DNA of 64,000 nucleotides, taken from assembly GCA_031363055.1 (NCBI GenBank), contig JANLTP010000053.1:21022-85021 (forward strand), in the 5' to 3' direction. The notes under the pieces were generated by a model. That model was not told where the DNA came from, made no database searches, and worked only from the letters and a program-made list of their open reading frames with translations. The stretch is from JANLTP01 sp031363055 (GTDB lineage Bacteria > Pseudomonadota > Gammaproteobacteria > Burkholderiales > Burkholderiaceae_E). Made by a program: the position numbers and the translations under genes. Numbering within the stretch: the stretch's first letter is position 1; the number at the start of each line of letters is the position of its first letter. Below, in pieces: positions 50,725 to 60,275 of the stretch.

Positions 50725-51976
50725 GCTTTTGCGACAGCAGGCTGTCGGGGCTATGAGTGGGTGTAGAGTTCAGGAGCGGCCGCCAGCGCCAGACCAGTAC
50801 CCAACAGATCGCCTGCAACAGCGCGCTGACATAAAAACTCAAGCCCAGTCGCCAGTCGTCAGTTGGCAAATGGGCAACCTGCGCGAGCATCGCTGTGCCC
50901 ACCAGCGGGCCGATCACCGTCATCAGGCCATTGATGGAATCCAGCGCACCCATGGTCACACCCTGACGATTGGCGTCGAAGGCGCGCGAGATAATTCCCT
51001 TGATGGCTGGCACCGGCAACCCCGACAACAGATTCACAAAAATGATGATCAACAATACCGTGCCGGAATCGGTAATGCCGTAGGCCACCAGCGCGATCAC
51101 CGCTGAGCTCAATCCCAACAAGGCCACCTGCCGCTCACCCCAGCGTTTGACCATTCGGCCCAAGAGAAAGCCCTGCGCTATGACGCCGGCCACACCGACG
51201 ACAAACAGCGCCACGCCGTTTTGACTCGGTGTCCAGGCAAATCGTTGAGTGGTGTACAGCACAAAGGTCGAGTGCAAGATGAAGTTCGCCAGATTGGTCA
51301 GCGCAAACGCGAGAATCAGGGCGCCCGAACCGCTCGATTGCGAGAGCCCGCGAAAGGCTGCAAACGGATTGGCGCGCGACCAGGCGAAGGCGCTGCGCTG
51401 CTCGGGAGGCAGCGATTCCGGCAAGACCAACCAGCCAAACAGAACGTTCAGGAAACACAGAAACGCGGACGCATAGAACGGCCAGCGCAAATTGACGTCA
51501 CCGAGCAGGCCACCGACGATCGGGCCAATGATAAAGCCCAAGCCAAACATCGCACCGATCAATCCGAAGCCGCGACTGCGCTGCTCGGGCGGCATGACAT
51601 CAGCAATGTAGGCGCTCGACACCGACACCGTCGCTGCCGAGGCGCCACCGATGGAGCGCGCAATCAGCATCATGATCAGCGAGTTGGCCAGACCCATGAA
51701 CATAAAACTCAAGCCAAGACCGGAGACCGCCAGCAACAAAAGTTTTCGCCGGCCGAAGCGATCGGACAGCGCGCCCAAGGTCGGCGCCACCAGGAACTGC
51801 ATGATACCGTAGGACGCACCGAGCGCACCGTACCAGTAGGCCATCGCATCACGCGAGGTGGTGAACTCACCAACCAGTGCCGGCAATACCGGGATGATGA
51901 GCCCGACGCCCATGACGTCGAGCAACACGGTGACGAGAATAAACCAGACGCCGGCCTTGCGCGGCGGCGACTTCAA
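50714..51976 (-). CDS. MFS efflux transporter, TetA-like (DHA1 family)
   Basis: 420 aa with 12 membrane segments. TVLLDVMGVGLIIPVLPALV (helix 1), the loop 2-3 motif GALSDRFGRRKLLLL, and motif C in GLGFIIGPIVGGLLGD identify a drug:H+ antiporter of the TetA(A-C)-like group. Actual substrate is unknown; many chromosomal relatives do not give tetracycline resistance. TTG start overlaps the fba stop (TTGA) and no ATG lies near the N-terminus, so it is translated with fba. It converges with the diheme cytochrome gene, overlapping its last 11 bp. Confidence 0.9.
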   Translation of the reverse strand: MKSPPRKAGVWFILVTVLLDVMGVGLIIPVLPALVGEFTTSRDAMAYWYGALGASYGIMQFLVAPTLGALSDRFGRRKLLLLAVSGLGLSFMFMGLANSLIMMLIARSIGGASAATVSVSSAYIADVMPPEQRSRGFGLIGAMFGLGFIIGPIVGGLLGDVNLRWPFYASAFLCFLNVLFGWLVLPESLPPEQRSAFAWSRANPFAAFRGLSQSSGSGALILAFALTNLANFILHSTFVLYTTQRFAWTPSQNGVALFVVGVAGVIAQGFLLGRMVKRWGERQVALLGLSSAVIALVAYGITDSGTVLLIIIFVNLLSGLPVPAIKGIISRAFDANRQGVTMGALDSINGLMTVIGPLVGTAMLAQVAHLPTDDWRLGLSFYVSALLQAICWVLVWRWRPLLNSTPTHSPDSLLSQKLRD

Positions 51977-53037
51977 TTAACGAGTTGAGCCAACTCACCC
52001 TTAGAATACCGGGTCACCATGGTAGCCAGCGAAATCGGCTTGATCTTGCTGCCCTGACCGGCCGAACCGAACTCCTGATAACGCTGGCGAACGATCGCCT
52101 TGGCGGCCGCCATCGCTGGCTTCAGATAATCGCGCGGATCAAACTTGTCCGGATGAGCCGCCAGATATTCGCGGATGCAGGCGGTCATCGCCAAACGGAT
52201 ATCGGTATCGATATTGATCTTGCGAACGCCATGTTTGATGGCTTCCTGAATTTCCTCAACCGGCACACCGTAAGTCTCTTTCATCTCGCCGCCGAACTGG
52301 CGAATCTTGGCCAGCAGATCTTGCGGCACCGAGGATGAGCCGTGCATGACCAAATGGGTCGTCGGCAAACGGCGATTGATTTCCTTGATGCGGCTGATCG
52401 CCAGCGTTTCACCGGTCGGTTTGCGTGAAAACTTGTAGGCACCATGCGAGGTGCCAATCGCGATCGCCAAGGCGTCGACCTGGGTCTTCTTGACGAAGTC
52501 GGCCGCCTGTTCCGGATCGGTCAACAATTGCTCGCGCGTCATTGTGCCCTCGGCGCCATGACCGTCTTCCTTGTCGCCCTTCATGGTCTCCAGCGAACCC
52601 AGACAGCCGAGCTCGCCTTCCACCGTAACACCGACACGGTGCGCCATGGCCACCACTTTGCGGGTCACCTCGACGTTGTATTCGTAACTGGCAATGCTCT
52701 TGCCGTCTTCATGCAGTGAGCCGTCCATCATGACCGAGGAAAAACCCAGATCAATCGCGCCCTGGCAGATCAGCGGCGACTGGCCGTGATCCTGATGCAT
52801 GACCACCGGCACTTTCGGGTACGTCTCGACGGCCGCCTCGATCAGGTGGCGCAAGAATATCTCACCGGCATATTTGCGCGCACCGGCCGAGGCCTGCATG
52901 ATGACTGGCGAATCGAGCTCGGAAGCGGCCGACATGATGGCCTGCACCTGCTCGAGGTTATTGACGTTAAACGCCGGAATGCCGTACTGATGTTCAGCGG
53001 CATGGTCGAGCAACTGGCGCATGGATACGATGGGCAT
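51973..53037 (-). CDS. fba: Class II fructose-bisphosphate aldolase
   Basis: 354 aa, zinc enzyme interconverting fructose 1,6-bisphosphate with DHAP and glyceraldehyde 3-phosphate. VVMHQDHGQSPLICQGAI (zinc/catalytic), VTVEGELGCLGSLE, DALAIAIGTSHGAYKF, LVMHGSSSVPQDLL and RKINIDTDIRLAMTA are present. The long form with the GHGAEGTMTREQLLTDPEQA loop is the CbbA subtype common in Burkholderiales. ATG 53037; 42 bp after pyk. Confidence 0.97.
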   Translation of the reverse strand: MPIVSMRQLLDHAAEHQYGIPAFNVNNLEQVQAIMSAASELDSPVIMQASAGARKYAGEIFLRHLIEAAVETYPKVPVVMHQDHGQSPLICQGAIDLGFSSVMMDGSLHEDGKSIASYEYNVEVTRKVVAMAHRVGVTVEGELGCLGSLETMKGDKEDGHGAEGTMTREQLLTDPEQAADFVKKTQVDALAIAIGTSHGAYKFSRKPTGETLAISRIKEINRRLPTTHLVMHGSSSVPQDLLAKIRQFGGEMKETYGVPVEEIQEAIKHGVRKINIDTDIRLAMTACIREYLAAHPDKFDPRDYLKPAMAAAKAIVRQRYQEFGSAGQGSKIKPISLATMVTRYSKGELAQLVN

Positions 53038-53079
53038 GAAGTGAACTCCTGAAAAAACTAAAGATAGGGACTACAACCC

Positions 53080-54507
53080 TCAAATATGATCGCCGACCTT
53101 GACTATTTTCAAGGTATTGGTGCCGCCCGATTTACCAATCGGCTCACCAATCGAAATAATCATCAGATCGCCGCGTGCGACGGCACCGACGGCCACCAGT
53201 TTCGCTTCGGCGGCGCGCAACAAGGCGTCACGGTCAATGGCCTCATAGTCGGTGATCAGCGGAATGACATCGCGGTATAGACACATGCGCCGACGACTGC
53301 CTTCTTCTGGGGTCAACGCATAGATCGGCACACCTGAGTTCAAGCGCGACATCCATAGCGCGGTAGAACCGGATTGCGTCAAGGCCGCAATACACTTGAC
53401 CTTCATGTGATGCGCAACAAACAATGCACTCATTGCAATCGACTGGTCGATGCGGGTGAAGGTACGATTCAAGAATTCGGTATCGAGCGTAACCGGATGC
53501 GATTTCTCGGCCTCGACACAGATGCGCGCCATCGACTCGATAGTCTCGACCGGGTACCGGCCGGCGGCGGTCTCGGCCGACAACATGACCGCGTCGGTGC
53601 CATCAAGCACCGCGTTGGCAACGTCCGAGACTTCGGCGCGCGTCGGCACCGGCGACTCGATCATCGATTCCATCATCTGGGTCGCGGTAATGGTCAACTT
53701 GTTCAACTCACGCGCCAGCCGGATCATGCGTTTTTGCAAGGCCGGAACGGCGGCGTCACCGACCTCGACAGCGAGATCGCCGCGCGCGACCATGACGCCA
53801 TCGCTGGCCTTCAAAATTTCTTCGAGATTGCCAATCGCCTCAAAGCGCTCGATCTTGGCGATCATCAAGGTGCGCCCGCCCGCCGCCCGGACCAGCTCAC
53901 GGGCCATGTACATATCGGCCGCATTCTTCGGGAACGACACCGCTACAAAGTCCGCCTCAAAGGCAGCAGCAGTTTTGATGTCGTCCATGTCCTTGGCCGT
54001 CAGCGCCGGCGCCGACAATCCACCGCCGAGTCGATTGATACCCTTGCGATTCGAGAGCACGCCACCGATCTGCACCACACATTCAATGGTGGTGCGAGTA
54101 ACGTTGGTCACCTGCATGGTCATGCGACCATCATTGAGCAGCAGGATGTCTTCGGCGTGAACATCGTTGACCAGCTCACGATAGTCGAGGCCGACCTTGT
54201 GCTGGTTACCCATCTCGCAATTGATGTCAAACACAAATCGATCGCCAGACTTCAGTTCAACCTTGCCCTCTTCGAACTTGCCGATGCGAATTTTCGGGCC
54301 TTGCAAATCGGCCAGCACGCCAATGTCGCGCCCGAGGCGGGAGGCCATCTCGCGCACCATCTTGACGGTGGCGGTGTGCTCGCTGGCTGCGCCATGCGAA
54401 AAATTGACGCGCACCACATTGACCCCGGCGAGGATCATTCGTTCAAGCACCGCTGGATCGGCCGATGACGGACCCAGTGTGGCGACGATCTTGGTTGCAC
54501 GTGACAT
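53080..54507 (-). CDS. pyk: Pyruvate kinase
   Basis: 475 aa, PEP + ADP to pyruvate + ATP. RATKIVATLGPSSADPAVLERMILAGVNVVRVNFSHG opens the barrel; MIAKIERFEAIGNLEEIL holds the catalytic Lys and metal ligands; GVMVARGDLAVEVG and ITATQMMESMIESPVPTRAEVSDVANAVLDGTDAVMLSAETA follow. The C-terminal allosteric domain is complete. ATG 54507 lies 2 bp after the pgk stop. Confidence 0.97.
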   Translation of the reverse strand: MSRATKIVATLGPSSADPAVLERMILAGVNVVRVNFSHGAASEHTATVKMVREMASRLGRDIGVLADLQGPKIRIGKFEEGKVELKSGDRFVFDINCEMGNQHKVGLDYRELVNDVHAEDILLLNDGRMTMQVTNVTRTTIECVVQIGGVLSNRKGINRLGGGLSAPALTAKDMDDIKTAAAFEADFVAVSFPKNAADMYMARELVRAAGGRTLMIAKIERFEAIGNLEEILKASDGVMVARGDLAVEVGDAAVPALQKRMIRLARELNKLTITATQMMESMIESPVPTRAEVSDVANAVLDGTDAVMLSAETAAGRYPVETIESMARICVEAEKSHPVTLDTEFLNRTFTRIDQSIAMSALFVAHHMKVKCIAALTQSGSTALWMSRLNSGVPIYALTPEEGSRRRMCLYRDVIPLITDYEAIDRDALLRAAEAKLVAVGAVARGDLMIISIGEPIGKSGGTNTLKIVKVGDHI

Positions 54508-54509
54508 AG

Positions 54510-55721
54510 TTACCCCGGTGAGTTTATTGCAGACTTCGCATTGTGCCCGCGAGCGATCAATGCGGCTACCGCTGGCAACTCCCTGCCCTCAAGGAATTCG
54601 AGAAATGCACCACCACCGGTCGAAATGTAGTCAATCTGATCACTGACGCCGTATTTGGCGATCGCAGCCAGCGTGTCACCGCCGCCAGCGATCGAAAAAC
54701 CGTCCGAGGCGGCAATCGCTTTTGCCAACGCCTCGGTGCCCGCAGCGAAGGCCTCAAACTCGAAGACGCCGACCGGGCCATTCCAGACAATGGTTCCAGC
54801 CCTCTTCAACTGCTCGGCCAGCTTGGCCGCCGTCCTGGGTCCGATATCCAGAATCAGATCGTCGGCAGCGACGTCAGCGGCGTCTTTAACCGTTGCAATG
54901 GCAGTGGCCGAAAACTCCTTGGCGCAGACTACGTCAACCGGCAATGGCACCACAGCGCCGCGCGATGCCATCAAGTCGATGATTGCCCGCGCGTCGGACA
55001 GTAGTTCGCGCTCGGCCAGCGACTTGCCAATCGGCGTACCCATGGCGAGCATGAAGGTATTGGCAATGCCACCGCCTACGATCAGTTGATCAACTTTAGC
55101 CGCCAAAGATTTCAGGATGGTTAACTTGGTCGAAACCTTTGATCCCGCGACGATCGCCACCAACGGGCGCTGCGGGCTTTGCAGTGCTTTGCCGAGCGCG
55201 TCAAGCTCAGCGGCCATCAAAGGCCCTGCGCAGGCAATCGGCGCGTAGCGCGCAATCCCGTGAGTCGTGGCCTCGGCGCGGTGCGCAGTACCAAACGCAT
55301 CGTTGACATAAATGTCGCACAGGGCGGCGATCTTGCGGGACAAGCCTTCGTCATTGCTCTTCTCGCCCTGGTTGCAGCGGCAGTTCTCCAGCATCACCAC
55401 CTGCCCGGGCTTGACGGTGAACCCAGTATCGACCCAGTTGCTGATCAACTCCACTTTTGCCCCCAGCAACTCGCTCATGCGCGCGGCGATTGGTGCCAGC
55501 GAATCTTCCGGCCTGACCTGGCCTTCGGAAGGCCGGCCCAAGTGGCTGGTCACCATGACCGCGGCGCCGCCAGCAAGCGCCATTTTGATTGCGGACATCG
55601 AAGCACGAATTCGGGTGTCGTCGGACACGCTACCGTCGTCATGCTGTGGCACATTCAGGTCGGATCGAATGAAGACGCGCTTACCGCTCAACTCTTGGTC
55701 GGCAAGTTTTTCAAACAGCAT
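54510..55721 (-). CDS. pgk: Phosphoglycerate kinase
   Basis: 403 aa. GKRVFIRSDLNVPQ, MVTSHLGRPSEG, VMLENCRCNQGEKSNDE, VNDAFGTAHRAEATTHGIA, VAIVAGSKVSTKLTIL and the C-terminal TIVWNGPVGVFEFEAFAAGT and SIAGGGDTLAAIAKYG are all present. ATG 55721 is chosen (GGAGC 6 nt ahead) over an in-frame codon at 55757, which would overlap gapA. Confidence 0.97.
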   Translation of the reverse strand: MLFEKLADQELSGKRVFIRSDLNVPQHDDGSVSDDTRIRASMSAIKMALAGGAAVMVTSHLGRPSEGQVRPEDSLAPIAARMSELLGAKVELISNWVDTGFTVKPGQVVMLENCRCNQGEKSNDEGLSRKIAALCDIYVNDAFGTAHRAEATTHGIARYAPIACAGPLMAAELDALGKALQSPQRPLVAIVAGSKVSTKLTILKSLAAKVDQLIVGGGIANTFMLAMGTPIGKSLAERELLSDARAIIDLMASRGAVVPLPVDVVCAKEFSATAIATVKDAADVAADDLILDIGPRTAAKLAEQLKRAGTIVWNGPVGVFEFEAFAAGTEALAKAIAASDGFSIAGGGDTLAAIAKYGVSDQIDYISTGGGAFLEFLEGRELPAVAALIARGHNAKSAINSPG

Positions 55722-55757
55722 GGCGGGCTCCGTTGCGGGTGAACACTCGCGTGACAA

Positions 55758-56756
55758 TTATTTTGCGACCACACGTGCCATTTCCAGGCACTTGTTCGAA
55801 TAGCCCCATTCGTTGTCGTACCAGGCAACCAGCTTGACGAACGTGGTATCCAGCGCGATACCGGCGTCGGCGTCGAAGATCGACGTGCGGGCGTCGCCGC
55901 GAAAGTCGGTGGCGACCACCTTGTCCTCGGTATAGCCCAGAATACCCTTCAGTGCGCCTTCGCTTTGCGCCTTCATTTCGGCCTTGATCTCGTCGTAGCT
56001 TGCTTCCTTGAGCAGTTCGACAGTCAGGTCGACCACCGATACGTCCGAGGTCGGCACGCGGAACGACATACCGGTCAGTTTTTTGTTCAGTGACGGGATC
56101 ACCACCCCGACCGCTTTGGCCGCACCGGTCGACGACGGGATGATATTTTCGAGAATGCCGCGGCCGCCGCGCCAGTCTTTGTTGCTGGGGCCGTCGACCG
56201 TTTTTTGCGTGGCGGTGGCCGCATGCACCGTGGTCATCAGTCCGCGCTTGATGCCCCATTTGTCGTGCACCACCTTGGCCAGCGGCGCCAGGCAGTTGGT
56301 CGTGCAGGACGCGTTCGAGACGATCGCCTGACCGGCATAGGTGGCGTGGTTGACGCCGTAGACGAACATCGGTGTGTCGTCTTTGGACGGTGCCGACAGG
56401 ATCACTTTAGGCGCACCGGCGTCAATATGTTTTTGCGCGGTGACCTTGTCCAAAAACAGGCCGGTCGATTCGAGCACTACGTCGGCACGCACGTCCTGCC
56501 ACTTCAGGTTGGCCGGATCGCGTTCCTGGGTCAGGCGAATCCTTTTGCCGTTGACGTACAGTGCACCCCCTTCGACGACGATTTCGCCCTTAAAGCGACC
56601 ATGCACCGAGTCGTACTGCAGCATATAGGCCAGATAATCCGGCTCGAGCAGATCATTGATGGCGACAATTTCGATGTCGCTGAAGTTTTGGACAGCGGCA
56701 CGCAGTACGTTGCGACCAATGCGTCCGAATCCGTTGATTCCGATCCGAAGTGCCAT
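55758..56756 (-). CDS. gapA: Glyceraldehyde-3-phosphate dehydrogenase, type I
   Basis: 332 aa. NAD site INGFGRIGRNVLRAA, catalytic loop VSNASCTTNCLAPLAKV, SSTGAAKAVGVVIPSLNKKLTGMSFRVPTSDVSVVDL, and C-terminal WYDNEWGYSNKCLEMA. The Asp in AINDLLEPDYLAYMLQYDSVHG suggests NAD rather than NADP preference. Lies 21 bp downstream of tkt. Confidence 0.97.
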   Translation of the reverse strand: MALRIGINGFGRIGRNVLRAAVQNFSDIEIVAINDLLEPDYLAYMLQYDSVHGRFKGEIVVEGGALYVNGKRIRLTQERDPANLKWQDVRADVVLESTGLFLDKVTAQKHIDAGAPKVILSAPSKDDTPMFVYGVNHATYAGQAIVSNASCTTNCLAPLAKVVHDKWGIKRGLMTTVHAATATQKTVDGPSNKDWRGGRGILENIIPSSTGAAKAVGVVIPSLNKKLTGMSFRVPTSDVSVVDLTVELLKEASYDEIKAEMKAQSEGALKGILGYTEDKVVATDFRGDARTSIFDADAGIALDTTFVKLVAWYDNEWGYSNKCLEMARVVAK

Positions 56757-56777
56757 GGTGATTTCCTGATTAACGAG

Positions 56778-58880
56778 TTATTGAGGATCCAGCATATTTT
56801 CGACCACAGCGCGTCCGCCTTGACGCTGCTGGCGACGTAAGGCCTCCCGAACCGTGTCAGCGACGTTTTCGGCGGTAAAACCGAAGAGTTTGAACAACAC
56901 GCCGGCCGGCGCCGACTCGCCGTAGCGATCAATGCCGACCACCGCAGCGCAGCGGTATTTCCACCAGAAGTCGGTGACGCCGGCCTCGACCGCCACCCGC
57001 ACCACACCGACTGGCAAAAGGTTGTCCTTGTAGCGAGCGTCCTGGCGATCAAACAACGAACTGCTGGGCATCGACACCACCCGAATCGCCAGGCCATCGG
57101 CCGCCAACAGATCTCGCGCGGCCAGGGCCAGCCCCAACTCCGAACCGGTTGCTATCAGGACCGCGTGCGGGTTACCGGCCTCACGTACGACATAGGCACC
57201 GCGCCAGATGGCATCGACCTGAGCACTGGAGCGCGTCACGAACGGCAGAGTCTGGCGACTCAGCAACAGCGCACTCGGGCCGTCGCGACGCTCGATGCTG
57301 TGCGCCCAGGCGATGGCAGTCTCGACCGAATCGGCCGGTCGCCAGACATCGAGATGCGGAATCAGGCGCAGGCTGGCCGCGTGTTCGACCGACTGATGGG
57401 TTGGGCCGTCCTCGCCGAGACCGATCGAGTCATGCGTAAAGACATGAATGATCCGGCGTTTCATCAGCGCTGCCATGCGAATGGCGTTTCGCGAGTAGTC
57501 AGAGAACGTCAGGAAGGTGCCACCGTAGGGCAACAGCCCACCGTGCAGTGCCACGCCGTTCATGATCGCGCTCATGCCGAACTCACGAACACCGTAATTA
57601 ATGTGTCGCCCGTGCGATAGGCCGGTGTTGGTTGCGCGTAAGGCGCCAGCGCCGACAAAATCGGTCAAGTTCGAGCCGGTCAGATCGGCCGAACCACCGA
57701 GCATTTCAGGCACGGCCGGTGCCAGATGATTCAGGGCGTTCTGCGACGCTTTTCGGGACGCAATGCTCTCGCCCTTGGCAAGCGCCTCGGCCAACATCGC
57801 GTCGACGGTTTCATCCCACATCGGCGGTAACAACCCCTGCGCACGGCGCTTGAATTCATGAGCATCGTTCGGATACTTCGCCTCGTAACGATCAAACAAG
57901 TCCTGCCAGAGCGACTGCGCGGCCGAACCGGAGACTTTGGCGTCCCAGCCGGCATAGATGTCCGCCGGGATCTCGAACGGCGCCGAGTGCCAGTCCAGCG
58001 CTTCGCGCGCGCCGGCAATCTCCTCGGCCCCCAGAGGCTCACCATGCGCCTTGGCGGTACCGCTGCGCTTGGGCGCCCCCTTGCCGATGACCGTCTTGCA
58101 TTGGATCAACGTTGGCGCAAAACGGCGCGTCTCACCGTCGGCACCGTGCACCGGTCGACCCTCGCTGGCCCATTGTTTGGCCAGAGCAATCGCCTGATCG
58201 ACCGCCCAGACGTCGTGACCATCGATCTGGCTGATGACGTTCCAGCCGTAGGCCTCAAAGCGCTTGACGGTATCTTCGGCATTCCAGAAGCGCACTTCGC
58301 CGTCGATCGAGATGCCGTTGTCATCCCAGAAGGCAATCAGTTTGGACAGCTTCCAGGTCGCCGCCAAGGAACTGACTTCGTGCGAAATGCCTTCCATCAG
58401 GCAGCCATCGCCCATGAACACATAGGTGAAATGATCAACGACGCAGTAGCCGGGGCGGTTGAATTCATTGGCCAGCAGCGCTTCGGCCAGCGCCATGCCT
58501 ACCGCATTGGCCAAACCCTGGCCCAGCGGACCGGTGGTGGTTTCAACGCCCGGTGTCAGATCAATCTCAGGATGGCCCGGGGTTTTCGAATGCAATTGCC
58601 GGAACTGACGCAACTCGGACATCGGTAAGCCATAGCCGGTCAGATGCAGCAGCGAATACAACAACATCGAGGCATGGCCATTCGAGAGCACGAAGCGATC
58701 GCGATCCGGCCAGCTTGGATCGGTCGGGTTGTGCTTCAGATGGCGATTCCAGAGCGCCACCGCCATGTCCGCCATGCCCATCGGCGCGCCCGGGTGCCCG
58801 GAGTTGGCGGCCTGTACGGCGTCCATCGACAAGACACGAATCGCATTGGCTAGGCGTTGCGGATTGATCACTTCATTCAT
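56778..58880 (-). CDS. tkt: Transketolase
   Basis: 700 aa, TPP-dependent C2 transfer in the pentose phosphate pathway. RVLSMDAVQAANSGHPGAPMGMADMA, TTGPLGQGLANAVGMALAE, FMGDGCLMEGISHEVSSLA (TPP/Mg motif) and the pyrimidine-domain FTHDSIGLGEDGPTHQSVEH are complete, followed by the C-terminal VRVVSMPSSSLFDRQ. ATG 58880. First gene of the tkt-gapA-pgk-pyk-fba run, divergent from the SpeD-SpeE gene. Confidence 0.97.
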   Translation of the reverse strand: MNEVINPQRLANAIRVLSMDAVQAANSGHPGAPMGMADMAVALWNRHLKHNPTDPSWPDRDRFVLSNGHASMLLYSLLHLTGYGLPMSELRQFRQLHSKTPGHPEIDLTPGVETTTGPLGQGLANAVGMALAEALLANEFNRPGYCVVDHFTYVFMGDGCLMEGISHEVSSLAATWKLSKLIAFWDDNGISIDGEVRFWNAEDTVKRFEAYGWNVISQIDGHDVWAVDQAIALAKQWASEGRPVHGADGETRRFAPTLIQCKTVIGKGAPKRSGTAKAHGEPLGAEEIAGAREALDWHSAPFEIPADIYAGWDAKVSGSAAQSLWQDLFDRYEAKYPNDAHEFKRRAQGLLPPMWDETVDAMLAEALAKGESIASRKASQNALNHLAPAVPEMLGGSADLTGSNLTDFVGAGALRATNTGLSHGRHINYGVREFGMSAIMNGVALHGGLLPYGGTFLTFSDYSRNAIRMAALMKRRIIHVFTHDSIGLGEDGPTHQSVEHAASLRLIPHLDVWRPADSVETAIAWAHSIERRDGPSALLLSRQTLPFVTRSSAQVDAIWRGAYVVREAGNPHAVLIATGSELGLALAARDLLAADGLAIRVVSMPSSSLFDRQDARYKDNLLPVGVVRVAVEAGVTDFWWKYRCAAVVGIDRYGESAPAGVLFKLFGFTAENVADTVREALRRQQRQGGRAVVENMLDPQ

Positions 58881-58949
58881 GGCTTGACGCTTTCACCGCA
58901 GTAAAGACGGCAATTTTAACAAACAAACGAGTGCAAACCGGCACGCAGA

Positions 58950-58955
58950 TACAAT
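58950..58955 (+). promoter_or_regulatory. Possible -10 element (GATACAATG) of the SpeD-SpeE gene
   Basis: TACAAT lies 37 bp upstream of the start at 58993 in the 112-bp region divergent with tkt. No good -35 is seen at 16-18 bp. Same context as 21153. Confidence 0.4.
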
Positions 58956-58992
58956 GGGCGGTTTGCCTACGCTTGGCTGATCGACAGGTCTT

Positions 58993-60249
58993 ATGCAGGG
59001 ATTGCACTTAACCGCCGACTTATACGACTGTAAGGGCTACGCTTGTCAGGGCAACTCGGGTCTGCTCATTGACGCGCAAGCGCTGGGTAAGCTTTGCCGG
59101 GAATCGGTCGCAAACGCGGAATTAACGATTGTTGACGAAAAGTTTTTTGCGTTCCCTGATTATCAGGGACTCAAAAGCGGCGTCACGGGCGCGGTGCTGC
59201 TGGCCGAATCGCATCTGGCCATTCATACCTGGCCCGAACGCAACAGCGTCACCCTGGACGTCTACGTCTGCAATTTCTCGACCGATAATTCCGCCAAGGC
59301 TGAGCGCCTGATGGAGTCGCTGATCATTGCGTTTGGTCCGACCCAGCAAAGCAACAACCGGATCCTGCGCGGTTCGGCTGATCCGGTGAATCAATCGGAC
59401 GAATTGTTGCTCGAGTGGCTGAACCCGAACAGCGCCTACGGCTACCGGGCCAGCCGGCGCATCGAGACCCTGCGCTCGGCCTATCAAACCATCGAGGTGT
59501 TTGATACACCACAGTTTGGCAAATTGTTTCGACTCGACGGCTCCTACATGACCTCCGAGCGCGACGAATTTTTCTATCATGAACCGCTCGTGCATCCGGC
59601 CGCCGTGGCGCATCCGGCACCGCGCAGCGCCCTGGTGCTCGGGGGCGGCGATGGCGGCTCAACCGAAGAGCTGCTCAAGCACCCGAGCATCGAGCGGATC
59701 ACCATTGCCGAGCTCGATTCCGAAGTCATCAGAATCGCGCGCAAGCACCTGGCCAGTGTGCATCGCGGCGCGTTTGACGATGCGCGAGTCCGTCTGCATA
59801 TTGGCGATGGCTTCGAGTTTCTGAACGCAACAAGCGCCCGGTACGACCTCATCGTGCTCGACCTTACCGATCCCGACACGCCGGCGCATCGCTTGTACAC
59901 GCGTGAATTCTACGAGTTGGCCGCCTCTCGTCTGGCGGCGGGCGGTGCGATGACCTTGCACATTGGTTCGCCGGTGTTTGCGCCGGCGCGTGTGCAGGCA
60001 ATCCTCAGTGATCTGCATTCGGTGTTCCAGCAAGTGCATGCCATGGGCCTCTACATTCCACTGTATGGCTCCTATTGGGGTATGGCGGTGGTTTCGCAAT
60101 CGCTGAACCCGTTGTCGCTCGGTAGCGATGAAGTCGCCCGAGTCATCAAGGCACGGCGACTACAGCATCTCGATTATTACAATCCGGCGGTGCACGGCGC
60201 GCTGTTTGCCTTGCCGAATTTTTATCAGGCGTTGGTCGGCGCTCGTTGA
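58993..60249 (+). CDS. Fused S-adenosylmethionine decarboxylase (SpeH type) and spermidine synthase (SpeE)
   Basis: 418 aa. Residues about 1-120 are a short class 1B AdoMet decarboxylase: LHLTADLYDCKGY, and LLAESHLAIHTWPE with E72-S73-H74, where Ser73 should become the pyruvoyl cofactor after self-cleavage; CxVCNF lies in VYVCNFSTDN. Residues about 130-418 are spermidine synthase: YGYRASRRIETLRSAYQTIEVFDT, FRLDGSYMTSERDEFFYHE, the AdoMet-like GGGDGGS loop (217-223) and LIVLDLTDPDTPAHRLYTREFY. One polypeptide therefore decarboxylates AdoMet and transfers aminopropyl to putrescine. Self-cleavage would separate only the first 72 residues. Confidence 0.93.
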   Translation: MQGLHLTADLYDCKGYACQGNSGLLIDAQALGKLCRESVANAELTIVDEKFFAFPDYQGLKSGVTGAVLLAESHLAIHTWPERNSVTLDVYVCNFSTDNSAKAERLMESLIIAFGPTQQSNNRILRGSADPVNQSDELLLEWLNPNSAYGYRASRRIETLRSAYQTIEVFDTPQFGKLFRLDGSYMTSERDEFFYHEPLVHPAAVAHPAPRSALVLGGGDGGSTEELLKHPSIERITIAELDSEVIRIARKHLASVHRGAFDDARVRLHIGDGFEFLNATSARYDLIVLDLTDPDTPAHRLYTREFYELAASRLAAGGAMTLHIGSPVFAPARVQAILSDLHSVFQQVHAMGLYIPLYGSYWGMAVVSQSLNPLSLGSDEVARVIKARRLQHLDYYNPAVHGALFALPNFYQALVGAR

Positions 60250-60275
60250 GGGACATCAATTTGGAGACATTACCC

